The notes under the pieces are model-generated. The model had not been told where the DNA came from, searched no databases, and saw nothing but the letters and a program-made list of their open reading frames with translations. The translations under genes were made by a program, and so were the position numbers. 64,000 bases of DNA from Anolis sagrei (taxonomy: Eukaryota > Chordata > Lepidosauria > Squamata > Anolidae), in contig NC_090021.1 of assembly GCF_037176765.1 (NCBI RefSeq), positions 147,803,074 to 147,867,073 of the forward strand. The letters run 5' to 3'. This document shows, one piece after another, positions 27,120 to 38,992 of this stretch. Each line of letters starts with the position of its first letter. Position 1 is the stretch's first letter.

Positions 27120-27965
27120 GCCAGCCCCTCTCTCATTCCCACCAATTGCGCTTTAGCTGGGGTGGGACCAAGAGCAGGGTTTCAGGGTTCAGGAGATAGA
27201 TCAAGATACCAAAAACAGAGAGCGGTCAAGCCTCCTGTTTAAGGAGCTCCACTGGCTGCCATTTATTTTCCGGGCCCAATTCAAGGTACAGGTTTTGACC
27301 TACAAAGCCCTGAACGGTTTGGGACCGTTAAACCTGCGTGACCGCATTTCAGTCTAAGAACCCACACGACCTCTTCGATCATCCGGAGAGGCTCTTCTCT
27401 CGCTCCCGCCTGCATTGCAAGTGCGACTTGTGGGGACAAGAGAGGGGGCCTTCTCTGTGGTGGCCCCCCGACTCTGGAATTCACTCCCCAGAGATACTAG
27501 GAAGCCCTCACCCTGTCAATCTTCAGGAGGAACCTGAAAACCTGGTTATTCCAATGTGCCTTTAATGATTGAGTGTAAGATACCCCTTGACCAAATTTCG
27601 CACAAATGACTTCAGAAGCACTTTATTTTATGGTTCGTGCAATTAATTCCTTCCTCAACCCGAATCTCCCTCCCCAATAATTTCCATTGCCCAATCTTCC
27701 AGTGTTTTAAAAATTTTAATCCTTAAATTTGGCCCTGCCCCGTGTAATCCTGTGTGTTTAATGTCCGTTTTTATACTGCTGTGTCACTTGTTATATTGGT
27801 TTTGCATTTTATGTTTTTTATTTTCTAGTTCTGTTATGCTTTGGTGTTACATTGTGTTATGCTTTTGTGTAATATTGTGTTTACTGTACTGATGGGTGTG
27901 GTCTCATGTAAGCCGCCCGGAGTACCGAGATGGAGTGGGGTATAAATAAAGTTTTATTATATTTT
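27120..27965 (+). mobile_element. L2-type LINE, 3' end
   Basis: The + strand encodes pieces of an L2 ORF2 end (LLKELHWLPF, VLTYKALNGLGPLNLRDR, then PRLWNSLPRDT-like and FRRNLKTWLF-like text). A tail follows: GTAAGCCGCCCGGAGTACCG, then ATAAATAAAG. It is 5'-truncated and decayed. This tail type recurs widely in the window. Confidence 0.7.
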
Positions 27966-28424
27966 TATTAAATATCCATAAACCTGGAGAAAAAAAACCC
28001 AGCAGCATCCACAGCCAAAATAGGACAAATACTTTTCTCCTAAAGATGAGTCTCCAAGATAGCTCATTATATCCAGTTAAACCCAGCTGCATCCTATTTC
28101 TTGCATGTCTCCACCCTTAATTGCTTTCGCCTGGAAATTCTTACTTACAGATTACTCTGCCCTTTAGAACTAAGACTGACATCAACCCCTTCCATCACCA
28201 ACTGCTAGGCCTGCCACCACCAACCACCATCAACTGCAGAACACGATACATGACAACTACCGGCAATCACAAGAAAGACCACATTTCCAGTGTCTGGGAT
28301 TCTAGCTCAGAGTACAAATCATATTTGAGACCACTGTAGAAGTGCAGCTCATGGTCCAGATCATCCCAAGGGTACAGGTAGGGAAGAGATGAAGACATGG
28401 GAAACAGAAACCATGGAGACTAGG
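27966..28424. other. Intergenic stretch without a recognised feature
   Basis: No gene or repeat family is recognised. Short open frames here lack any family resemblance. Confidence 0.3.
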
Positions 28425-29165
28425 GCCCCCTCTACACTGCGATATAAAATCCAGATTATCTGTTTTGAACTAGATTATATGGCAATGTATGTCAGAAATA
28501 TTAAAAATGAACTAGGTGTTTTTAATTACAAAAATGTGAGTCAAGTACTGAAAGGGTTAAATGGATGCAAAGACTCAGCAAAAGCTTCGGTTCAATATAA
28601 GCAGGTGTGCCTGTAGCTTAATAGCTCTCAGTCTGTGAGAGATCTCTGTGGGAGAAAGGCCTCAGTATAAGAAGGCCTCAGTGTTAGTTTGCGTCAGTGG
28701 GGAAAAGGCCTCAGTCTGAGAGAGCCCTCAGTGTGAGAAGGCCTCAGTGGGAGAAAGGCCTAAGTGTGAGGTAGACCTCAGTGTTAGTAGGCTTCAGTAT
28801 GAGTAGGCTACTGTGTGAAGCACCTGTGTAAGCTCGGCGTGAGAAGAAGCTCAGTGAGAGTGAAGCTGTTTATGAGAAAGAAGCCTAGTGTGGAAGCAAA
28901 GAAGGAAGTATAAAGAACGTTATTTGAGTTATGGAAACCTGGTTCTTATAAATAGCGCAACCATATTAAGAGGCCACTTTTGGCTACTGGTGCTTGGTCA
29001 CACTGCTGCTAATACGTTACTCTGCTGTGCACTTATGAGGAGGGTCTTTTGTTAATAATCCCACTCACCCAACAATGTAGACTCAGGCCCCTTCTACACT
29101 GCCAGATTATCTGATTTTAACTGGATTATATGAGGAGAACTGGATTATATGAGGAGAAAGGAGAA
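28425..29165. mobile_element. MITE of the CTTCTACACTGCC family split by a solo LTR
   Basis: The left part (CCCTCTACACTGCGATATAA) is at about 28428-28489 and the continuation (GCCCCTTCTACACTGCCAG) at about 29080-29165. A complete LTR-like unit sits between them, bordered by ATGTA. Confidence 0.6.
28490..29074. mobile_element. Solo LTR fossil with 5-bp target duplication
   Basis: A 585-base unit starts TGTCAG and ends CAACA, with ATGTA on both sides (28485-28489 and 29075-29079). This is the TG...CA layout and 5-bp duplication of LTR retroelement integration. Inside are loosely repeated GGCCTCAGTGTGAG-like units. No internal coding region adjoins it, so it is a solo LTR. The exact duplication suggests moderate age at most. 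Family not assigned; a gypsy-type gag fossil lies 500 bases further right but need not belong to it. Confidence 0.65.
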
Positions 29166-29178
29166 AACACACTCTAGC

Positions 29179-29470
29179 CAGGCCCGTAGCCAGGATTTCG
29201 ATTCGGGGGGGGGGGGGGGGGCTGAGTTTTTTTCAGGGGGGGTTTCAGGTGGGGCTGAGTCTGAGTGAAAGAGGGTCTACCCTAGCAAACCTTTTGTATC
29301 ATTACCCCAATACCCCCATGCATATGGGATATATTGAGTATGGTGATCAGATCATGATATGAATAAACATAACAGTTTAAATAATGCACTAATAAGGCCT
29401 TTTCGCAAACTACTATGAGAATTGGGGGGGGGGGGGCTGAAGCCCCCCCCCCCCCCCGGCTACATGCCTG
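29179..29470. mobile_element. hAT MITE (Tip100/Zaphod-like ends)
   Basis: Ends are CAGGCCCGTAGCCAGG and GGCTACATGCCTG. Flanks are ACTCTAGC / CCTCTAGC (29171-29178 and 29471-29478, one mismatch). It carries poly(G) and poly(C) runs. The body matches the copies at 9446 and 18851. Confidence 0.82.
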
Positions 29471-29559
29471 CCTCTAGCCAAAGATTCCAAAAATGAGCAG
29501 CAAGATGCTGAAGTTGGAACAGTTATCAGAGCATCCTCGCTATAGGAGTATCCCAGAAA

Positions 29560-30670
29560 ATGGCTCAGTGAAGAGGGTTTACACCAACTCAGAGGGCAAC
29601 AGAACACCCCTTAAGGAGGGCTAGAATGCCAGGTGCCTGGTGGTTTGGGAATAGCAGGCCCATCTTCCCACTAGCAGTTAGGAAGTACAAAAAAGTTAAG
29701 AGAAGTGCCACAGCTAAAGAAGCTAATCAAGGACCTATTCACAATTACCTCTTCTTTGCTTCGTTTCACCAAAAATTACAAGAGAAACGGCACATATGCA
29801 GGGCACCTCGTGGTGGCCCGTTTACCCTCCTTCCTTTCCCCATCACAGAGAAGGAATGGGACAAGGCATGTTGGTGCCCTGTCCCCATCAGATGGGGAAA
29901 GGGCCCAGAAATGCAGGTAGCTCCATTGGAATTACCTGAAAAACACTTACCTCTCTGTATTTACTTGTAAGGCCAATGAGGTGGGGCCTACTGAGCATCA
30001 TGTGGTGGCACTCAGCAAACCCTATTCCCAAAGTGCTGCAAAGGGGCAGTTTGCCCACTTTGGTGAGATTGGAGGTGAATGGGAATATAGGATGGCAGCA
30101 GCCACAGGAGTGAAGGACCAAGCCATGATCCATCAATCTCTCTTTTGCCCCCATTCCCAGCAGACAACTGGGGAAGAGAGGACAGGGAGAGAACCCAGAA
30201 ACCAAGGAGAGATTAAATTGATAGCCTCTTTGAAAAAGTCTCCAGAGAAATTACCTTTTTTCCCAACAAGAGTAGCCATCTTTACGGAGAAATGGGAGGC
30301 ATTTTTCCTGGATGAAAAGTACAACACATGGCTGATTGGCTGGGAGGGGTAGCTTCATACTGGGTGCTCACATTGTATGACACGACAGCTTCAGAACTGG
30401 ACAATGTGGATGCTTTGATGCTAGCCTTACGGGCCCATTTCAAGGACCCCATCCTCAGGGAAAAGGCTATGAACCTTAAACAAGAATCTTACTCCATTTC
30501 AGAATATGCCCTGGTGTTTAGAAAATTGGCCACCCATACCCCTGGTTGGAAAGAAACATTTAAAATCCATACTGTCAAGGACAGATTGGGAATATATTTG
30601 CTAGAATGGGTGATGTCCTGGAATAGCAAGATGACAACCTTCAACTTCATACCCATAGCTTCATGATCTT
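29560..30670 (+). mobile_element. Ty3/gypsy-type gag fossil
   Basis: The stretch resembles retrotransposon gag of the gypsy type. The clearest part (30328-30670) holds GGVASYWVLTLYD, ALRAHFKDPILREKAM and SISEYALVFRKLATHTPGW, the pattern of the capsid-like domain also found in domesticated PEG10/RTL genes. The element is broken and partial; no pol region or paired LTRs were recognised next to it. An old fossil by its decay. Confidence 0.6.
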
Positions 30671-31754
30671 TTGTGATAATCTTGAAGACTTTGCTTGCAG
30701 TGCAATTTCTTTGCATGTGGACGAATATCATTGGACTTGATCAGTCTTGTTACCCTCTTTGTTACATCACAGTTTTTGCCACAGAATAACAGCCCACCTC
30801 TCAGTTCATCCTGTCAGGTCTACAAACTACTGCTTCTTCTCTCTTCACAGAGTCCACTCCTGTTGCTGCGGATCTTGTCTGCTTTTTCTCAATCAACAGA
30901 TTGTGCCCAACATAACTTTGCCTCAAGTTTCCAATTTTTGAAAAAGTAGGTGGTCCACCCTCTTTTGATATTGTGGGAAATTCACCCTCCTGAGCCAAAG
31001 ATCCACATAGCTGTGATTTGCAGCTGTCATCCAGGTTGCATGGGCAAGAAATCAATTTAAAATTTCAAGTTACCAATATGGATGAGTTTAGTGCATAATG
31101 CATCATGTTGCTATTAAAATGATTGTGGCCACACATTTCTGAACTTATTTTTCATTATATATAAAGTTTACTTAATAGCTGAAAGGATGTGTCTTTAAGC
31201 TTTCTTCAAAAACAGCTGCACAACCATATTCACATGTCCTCCCACAAGACTCTCTATGAGTAGTGTGGTAAACAAAAAGTACAATTCAAAACATTATTCA
31301 TGCAAAATGGATTTTAAAAACTAGAAAATATTATCAATGGGATGTTGTATTTTGTACATTCCATCCTGAACCCTTGCCCAACTTGGAATCATTTTGAGAG
31401 AAAGGATGTTTGTTGTAAACAGATGTCAATAACTTGTTATGACATGTTCCCAGGGATAATGATGCCACAGGCATTTCCGCAAGGCTTTCTGTGTTGAATG
31501 AATACATGTCAAACAAGGAACACAATTAGCAATTATCATACCGATTTATTTCAGTAATAACGTTTTCTCTATCATAAATTTTGTGCGTCAGTTTCAATGT
31601 TAACCAGAAAAATTATTTTCACCATAAGACATGGTTTTATTGTTCACAGAGGAACAGAACCCTGCAGCTTTTTGAAAATCAAGTTGAAAGAAAGAAATTT
31701 TAAATATTGGTTTAAATTATTTTTGATTGGCAATCATACAGGAACTTGTGTATG
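30671..31754. other. Intergenic stretch without a clear feature
   Basis: The first 400 bases may belong to the gag fossil on the left. The rest is AT-rich with no gene or known repeat recognised. Confidence 0.3.
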
Positions 31755-32625
31755 CAAGGCTGTATTCGTTCAATCACTTCCAACTGTTCATGACCTGATG
31801 GACCAGCCCACGTCAGAGTTCCCTGTTGGTCGTCACCAACCTATCTCTTTCAAGGTCAAGCCAGTCACTCCAAGGATACCATCCCTACATCTTGCTCTTG
31901 TTTGCCCCCTCTTCCTTTTTTTCTTCCTTTTTCCCCAGCATAATTGTCTTCTCTAAGCTTTCCTGTCTTCTCATGTTGTGGCCAAAGTACTTCATCTTTA
32001 CCTCTAATATCCTTCCCTCCAATGAGCAGTCGAGCTTTATTTCCTGAAGTATGGACTGGTTGGATCTTATCGCGGTCCAAGGCACTCTCAGAATTTTCCT
32101 CCGACACCAAAGTTCAAAAGCGTCCATCTTTCTTTGCTCAGCCTTCCTTATGATCCCGCTCTCACATCCATAGGTTACTACAGGGAATACTATTGTTTTA
32201 ACTATGTGGATCTTTGTTGCCTGTGTGATGTCTCTACTCTTCACTATTTTATCAAGATTGGCCATTGCTCTCCTCCCAAGAAGTAAATGACTTCTGATTT
32301 CCTGGCTGCAGTCTGCACTTTCTTCTTTTACCTTGTTTATAAGATTCCTTAGCTCCTCCTCGCTTTTAGCCATCAAAGTGGTATCATCTGCATATCTAAG
32401 ATTGTTAATGTTTCTTCCAGCAATTTTAACTCCAGTCTTTGATTCATCAAGCCTTGCACATCGCATGATGTGTTCTGCATACAAGTTGAATAGGTTGGTT
32501 GAGAGTATACAACACTGCCATACTCCTTTCCCAATCTTGAACCAGTCTGTTGTTTCATGGTCTGTTCTTACTGTGGCTACTTGGTCCTTATAAAGATTCC
32601 TCAAGAGACAGGCAAGGTGATTTGG
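31755..32625 (-). mobile_element. BovB (RTE) LINE, reverse transcriptase to 3' end
   Basis: A - strand frame (32604-31885) encodes the BovB reverse transcriptase from GVWQCCILSTNLFNLYAEHI through the catalytic YADDTTLMAKSEEEL box to FELWCRRKILRVPWTAIRSN. The following 3' part (LEGRILEVKMKYFGHNMRRQ) is in the same element. It is 5'-truncated and the 3' UTR on the left matches the copy at 22323. BovB is known for horizontal transfer between squamates and mammals. Confidence 0.92.
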
Positions 32626-32639
32626 TATCCCCAGAGCAC

Positions 32640-32990
32640 CAAGAACTAAGATAGTCTACAAGCCATGATAGTTGTGCTTAAATGTATGAAACAAAGTCAT
32701 ATGAAAAATGGCACACAGTTGTTTTCTGCTGCTCAAAGACTAGGATATGTTGCAAATGGATACAAACTGCAGGAATATTCTTCATTGAATATTAAGAAGA
32801 ATTTCCTGAATGTTAGAGCTGTTTGAAGTAGAACATGATGCCTCAGAGTGTGAGGATCTCTTTCTCTTGATGTCTTTAAACACAGGCTGGATGGCCAACT
32901 GAGGGAGTGCTTTGATTGTGCATTTCTGCATTGTAGACTGGGTGGCCCTTGTAATCTCTTCCAACTTTATGATTCTATTGTGTTCTGCAG
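32640..32990 (+). mobile_element. CR1 LINE 3' end, diverged
   Basis: CR1 3' signature on the + strand: TTAAGAAGAATTTCCTGAATG, CAGGCTGGATGGCCAACTG, CTCTTCCAACTTTATGATTC. Short and decayed. Confidence 0.65.
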
Positions 32991-33120
32991 CCAAGGCACT
33001 GAGTAGGCATTAGGAGGGAGCATAAGAGCTCATTTAGAGACAAGTAACTAGGCTGCTATTCAGCTTGCCTTCAGAGAAGGGAAGAGGAGGTAACAATGCA
33101 GTTTTTCTGTGGAAAGGTCT

Positions 33121-33790
33121 TTATTTATTTATTTGCAGCATTTCTATCCCGCTCTTCTCACCCCCGCAGGGGGACTCAGAGCGGCTAACAATGGCAATGA
33201 TTTGATGCCACAATAATTACAATTATAAAAGCAAAATAAAATCATACAATATAATACATTAAAACATTAGTTATCCAATCATAAAGGTGTTTCCTTTATA
33301 ACAACCGTGTGGTCCAATTAACTGTTCAGGTGCTGTTATATTCATTGGCCAAAAGCCTAGTTCCACAACCATGTCTTCAGTTTTCTTCTTAAAGGAGGGA
33401 GGATGCTGATCTAATTTAGCTGGGGAGCAAATTCTACAGGTGGGGGGTCACCACCGAGAAGGCCCTGTCCCTCGTCCCCACCAGCCGCATTTGCGAAGCT
33501 GGTGTGACCGAGAGCAGGGCCTTCCTGGCAGATCTTAGACTATGAGGCTTAGATCTTAGATGTAGAGGGACAAGTAAGCTGGGCTGGAGTCATATAAGGC
33601 TTTATATGCCAAGACCAGCACTTTGAATTGTGCTCGGAAATGGACCAGTGGAGTCGACGTGGTATGTTCCCTGTACGATGCTCCAGTGAGCAATCTGGCT
33701 GCCGCCCATTGGACTAGTTGAAAGACAACCCCACATAGAGTGGGTTGCAAGGTCTTGACAAACCTTGGCATGTTACTCCACAATGCTGAT
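33121..33790 (-). mobile_element. L2-type LINE, 3' end
   Basis: A 3' tail complement (TTTATTTATTTGCAGC, TCCCGCTCTTCTCACC) is followed by ORF2-end remnants on the - strand, including FKVLVLAYKALYDSSPAYL and LVQWAAARLLTGASYREHTT. It is 5'-truncated and partly decayed. Confidence 0.65.
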
Positions 33791-35419
33791 TCTGGTGATG
33801 CCTGGATACATATGCTTATATAATATTGATACTGATAAGTTTGCTCATGACTTGCTTAAAATTGAAAGCAAAAGCTGAAGTTCCATTCTATCATGAATAA
33901 TTTGGAGGGTGGGAAGGAAACGTAGAGAAGACTTCATTTGATGAGATAGTAAAACACATTTAGCCCACTAGTGAGCAACTTATCCGACAGATCAGCTCAA
34001 TTCAATGATAAGTTTTGACTAGAAGATAAACATAGTCATGTGACTATGGCCATTGCCAAGTTTCTTTTGGAGGTAGCTAGGATAAGACATTTAACTATAT
34101 TAGATTCAGGCTAAAATTAACCTTTGCATTAATATTGTATACATTTGGCTGAGCGCATTTTCCTGTGTCCTAACTAGTCTGTTAATCTATATGCACATGA
34201 GTATCTTCAACTGTCAAAATTGCCAGGTGCTATATGAGGGTCATAGTCCCATAAGCAGGAGGGATATTAAAATCTTGCTCACTGGTAATATGGCTGTGTG
34301 ATTTTAATTCGTACTTAATCCATACAATGATGATTTTAATTGTATCTGTTTTATACTCAGTTTTAAACATATTTTATTAAGCCATTACTACAATGTCTCT
34401 CCATGTTTTTAATTACTATCGTTTCTTCCATCCCATCATGGCTTATTTATATCTTCAAATATAGTGTGTGCGCACTTTTATTACATGTATATAAGATGTG
34501 TATAACTATTGCGTTTCCTTAGGGTTTATTGAGTGTAATAAAGGCATACTGATTGACTGATGAGATTGTAGGTATAGACCATAGGTGACAGACTACTATT
34601 AACTTATTGGGGGAAATTCTTTGCACAGGATGAAAGAAACAAGGGAATAACATTGTGAACCTTAGGAACCTGTGGAAAGCCATATCTGACTACTGAGAAA
34701 CAAAAGACAAATGAAAACAGTATCTTGAATATAAAGGCTGACTATCTTGATGCTCTGGCTACCTGAACTAACAGAAATGGTAGGCATTTTCTGACACCAT
34801 CTAGTTTTAAAAGATGTACATTCGCAAGAAACAAAAACATATTTGTAATGTTCACATTTGAAGTAATGCAAACATTATTTTAGTGAGCCGATCTAAAAAA
34901 AGTGGCTAAGAAAAGCATGAAAAGTGAAAGAAATATTTTCATACTTTCAAAATGTCTAAATTTGGCAGGGATAGTTATATGATTTTCTTTTTATGTCTTA
35001 AACCTTTTTCACACCATTGAAATGTCACAATTCTGGAACAGCTTAAGGCCCAGGGGGACCTAACAGCAACCGTATCCAATAATCTATCAAACCAAATCCC
35101 TTAACACATGTATTAAATGCATTTTTATTAATGCAGTATTAATAAATATTGTATGAAACTAAATCCAATGTACTGTGAAGGCACCCACTCTCCCATTCCT
35201 CTCTCTTTATAAACACCTGGGAGATTGCTGAGCCTTCAGGAAATACCCCTCCAGCGATCTCCCAAGCCTAGAAATGTAATATCTTTTGTATGACAGATAA
35301 AGGGATTAAAGGAGAGATAATCCCTTAATCAGTAAGGCTGAGTTTTGCACTGCCTATCTGGCTAGATGTGTCGAGCCTTATGATTCCCACAGTAGACAGA
35401 CTAAGCAGAGAGGAATAAA
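33791..35419. other. Intergenic stretch, mostly unrecognised
   Basis: No gene is supported. The text ending near 34555 (AATAAAGGCATACTGATTGA) could be a LINE tail on the + strand. The rest shows no family I can name. Confidence 0.3.
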
Positions 35420-36600
35420 TCAGCTTTTTTTTTTACTGATAATTTTTATTCGGGAAAGTTATAGTGATAAAATAAAAGAGGGGAAACATTATAAGTATAT
35501 AGGAAAGTAGGAATGTTGAAGGATAAAACTGTAGTCCAAAAATGTGGGTGCAAGGAAGAAAAAAACAAACACCGAAACCGAAACCAAGGGGGAAACAAAG
35601 AATTAAAAAGAAAACTTGGTACTTCCTGTCTTTGCATCGAAGAATTATTATCAAAAGAGAAAGAATTGAAAAATACCTTGCTAGTTCTATTTGTATATAA
35701 ATTAAATTGTTCTGTGTATTCCATATATTAGTTTCTTTTACTTTTATTTCCAGATTTTCATTTTTCCAAAAACATTTTAGTAATGTCCAGTCTGTTTTCT
35801 TTTTAGGATTTGAAGAATGGCATGAAATTTGATAAGTCAGTATGTCCATATTGATTATATCCAGTAATTTTAATAACCATGATATTCTAGTTGGAATCAT
35901 TTCCTGTTTCCAAAGTTTTGCGTAAGTTAATCTTGCTGCTGTCATCATATAAGTCAAAATTTTATCTTGATTTTGGTCTAATGCAAAGTCAAACATAAAA
36001 ATATTCTGGCTTAAACTTGAACCTTATTTTCAAAATTTGTTGTATTGTTTTATAAATCCAGAAGTCTATAGCTTTTACACAGTTCCACCACATATGTAAA
36101 AAGGACCCTGTGTGTGCACCTATTGTCCAGCACCTACTGTCACTGTTTTTTGTTTTGAAATCTGGACAATTTTTGTGGAGTGAGATACCACTGATAAAAC
36201 ATTTTTATCCAGTTTTCTTTTAAATCCACTGAATAAGTATATTTCAATTTTTTGTTACAAATTTCTTCCCACTTGTCTAATTGTATGGTATGGCCTATAT
36301 CTGCTGCCCATTTCACCATGCAAGCTTTGATGCTTTCCTCTTCAGTTTCCCATTCTAATATTTTTGGTGTAAAATTTTAATAATTTGCTTGTCTTTTTTC
36401 ATTAATTTGTCCCAAAACGTTTCTTTGGTTTCAAAGCCATGTAATTTATCTTCTTTGTAACTTTCCTTTACTTGCCAATATTGGAACCAATTGATATTAT
36501 TTCAGCCTTTTGAATGGGTAGCTGAGCTACTGAAAATCTGGTATCATCTTTTGTTTTCTGCATTTTTCATTATTATTTTCTCCTGGACTGGACATTAAGT
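35420..36600 (-). mobile_element. L1 LINE, C-terminal part of ORF2
   Basis: The - strand encodes the end of L1 ORF2: FALDQNQDKILTYMMTAARL, YAKLWKQEMIPTRISWLLK and MDILTYQISCHSSNPKKKTD, with upstream pieces resembling [20 protein letters not shown] and a GPFLHMWWNCVK-like stretch. The 3' end carries a poly(T) run on the + strand (35427-35437). It is 5'-truncated and broken into several frames. Confidence 0.85.
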
Positions 36601-36639
36601 CAATAAAGAGATCATCTGCATACCCATATCTTCTTCTTC

Positions 36640-37785
36640 TTCTTCTTCAATTTCACAGTGGCATCTCTACAACAGACTGGATCTTTAAACTCTCCAGTTA
36701 TCAGCTGTTCTTCTTCCCTCCACAGGGAACCCTTCCTCCCATCTGTGATGCAGAGGGAAGACATGCACATTCAGAAGAAGAATTCAGAATTAGTCTGTGC
36801 GCATTCAGAAGAAGATCTACAAGCCACTCTAAACACCTTCGCAGAAGCATACGAGAAGCTCGACCTGTCACTGAACATCGAAAAAACCATGGTGCTGTTC
36901 CAGCAGACACCAGCCAACCCCTCTCCAATGCCAGCGATACAGCTTAATGGTGTAGCATTAGAAAATGTTGATCATTTCCGCTACCTTGGCAGCCACCTCT
37001 CCACCAAAGTCAACATCGACACCGAAATACAACACCGCCTGAGCTCTGTGAGAGCAGCATTTTTCCTAATGAAGCAGAGAGTGTTTGAGGACCGGGACAT
37101 CCGTAGGGATACCAAGGTGCTTGTTTATAGAGCTATTGTCCTCCCAACCCTGCTATATGCCTGTGAGACGTGGACTGTCTACAGACGTCACATGCAACTC
37201 CTGGAACGATTCCATCAGCGCTGCCTCCTGAAAATCCTGCAAATCTCTTGGGAAGACAGGCGGACAAATGTCAGTGTGCTGGAAGAAGCAAAGACCACCA
37301 GCACTGAAGCGATGGTCCTCCGCCATCAACTCCGCTGGACCGGCCATGTTGTCCGGATGCCTGACCACCGTCTCCCAAAGCAGTTGCTCTACTCCGAATT
37401 CAAGAACGAAAAAGGGAATGTTGGTGGACAGGAAAAGAGATATAAAGATGGGCTCAAAGCCAACCTTAAAAACTCCGGCATAGACACTGAGAACTGGGAA
37501 GCCCTGGCCCTTGACCACTCCAGCTGGAGGTCAGCTGTGACCAGCAGTGCTGCAGAATTTGAAGAGACAGGAATGGAGGGCGAAAGGGAGAAGTATGCCA
37601 AGAGGAAGGCACGTCAAGCCAACCCCCACCGAGACCGCCTTCCACCTGGAAACCAAAGCCCTCACTGCGGAAGAAGATGCAGAGCAAGAATAGGGCTCCA
37701 CAGCCACATACGGACCCACAAGAATACTGGAAGACCATCCTCCTCGGAAAACGAGGGATCGCCTAAGTAAGTAAGTAGTAAGATG
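36640..37785 (+). mobile_element. Non-LTR retrotransposon, RT C-terminal part plus zinc finger
   Basis: A continuous 370-codon frame (36658-37770) holds the downstream part of a LINE protein: HSEEDLQATLNTFAEAYEKL, VDHFRYLGSHLSTKVNIDTE, VLPTLLYACETWTVY, LRWTGHVVRMPDHRLPKQLL and, at the end, a SPHCGRRCRARIGLHSHIRTH finger. The upstream catalytic (F/Y)ADD box is not visible; in its place is an unusual CAGAAGAAGAATT / CAGAAGAAGATCT near-duplication. It is 5'-truncated. The long open frame suggests a young copy. I cannot assign the clade; the 24476 fragment is the same family. Confidence 0.8.
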
Positions 37786-38110
37786 CAGAGGGAACCCTCC
37801 GCAAGGACCCTAGCTGGCCTGTTTCTCAGCCAAACAGTGGAAAATATGGGAAATCGGAATGGCTGTCAAAATGTATAAAATTTAATGTATTTCTCTATGA
37901 AGCTGTGTTTATATATTTTCGAGCAATGACTTGGTACTTGCATCCCTTTTGGCCAGATTGTAATAAAACCTCTGTAGTTTGCCTTCAAACCCAGAGTGCT
38001 TTGTCCTCTGTCCTGGCTGATCTGGTTTAGTGGAAGCTCACTAGTTTAGTGGAAGCTCACAGACTGGTTTAGTGAAGCTCACTGGTTTAGTGGAAGTTCA
38101 CAGACCCTCT
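37786..38110 (+). mobile_element. LTR-like fossil fragment
   Basis: A stretch with LTR-like layout: a TATA-like motif (ATGTATAAAATTT), AATAAAACC near 37965 and a following region with a ~20-base tandem repeat (TAGTGGAAGCTCAC) at about 38025-38105. No termini or duplication could be fixed. It is a broken or partial fossil, if it is an LTR at all. Confidence 0.35.
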
Positions 38111-38990
38111 ATCCACAGTCCTAGCTGAAATCACTTCAATCTGACTTTCTCAACTACTTTTAAAATGTCCAGGTTACTCTCTCTTCCTTGCACTTCCCTT
38201 ATCTTGATTTCAAGCATATTTCAATGTAAAAGGCAGGGAGTTCAGGGAAAAACAAACTGCAATGACCTCTCCTAGTATGTGTTTTCTTTCTCAATAATTT
38301 TGATCATTTTGGCCAAACTCTGCTGCGGATTGGACACATGAGTTCCAGTCTTCATCTGTGAAATGTTGGAGGAGCATATCATTATCGAATCCTCTGGCAA
38401 GACACACACGGCTAATTGATTTATGGAAGCCAGTAATTCTAGCATACACCCAGTATATCCTTAATTACCGTGTTTATCAGCTGTTTTATATTCTTTTCAA
38501 GGGTTTTTATGTTTGAAATGTCACTACGATGCCATTGCAACAATCTAAAATGGGGGAAATGCTATACCAGTACATATAGTTCTTCTATAGTTGTAGCATA
38601 GATAGGGGGAAATCCCTATCCTACATAGAAATAAGCATCTTTTCGATTTCTGTACAAATTGGGAGCTTTGAAGACAATTGCTCCCCAACTCCAAAAAAAT
38701 CCGTTTCTACTCACTTCAAAAACATTTTAAAAACAGAGTTTCATGGGGAACCGATGGAAGTGGTTTTGTTTCGTATAATAGGTTCCATGGGACTTCATCT
38801 TTAAAATGTTTTTAAAATGTGTAGAAATGAAGGAACCCTGCATCCACCACTGACTTTTTTATCCTATTACAGAGTAGATGCAAGGTCCAAGAACAATAGT
38901 GTTTTTGGTAGGACAGGTCTATTCATGGGTTATTATTACATCTACCTACTATGATGAGTACCTTGCTAATCACTCATTTGTGTAGGTCAC
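38111..38990. other. Intergenic stretch without a recognised feature
   Basis: No gene or nameable repeat. The phrase AGTTCTTCTATAGTTGT at 38578 recurs at 40328. Confidence 0.3.
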
Positions 38991-38992
38991 AG

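Noticed and set aside
28640-28880. Regularly spaced GGCCTCAGTGTGAG-like repeats resembling a CRISPR array
   Set aside because: Spacing and repeats are irregular, the DNA is eukaryotic and the stretch lies within a solo LTR.
30695-30949. Leu/Ser-rich open frame possibly encoding a membrane protein
   Set aside because: Low-complexity, next to a gag fossil, with no start context or homology that I recognise.
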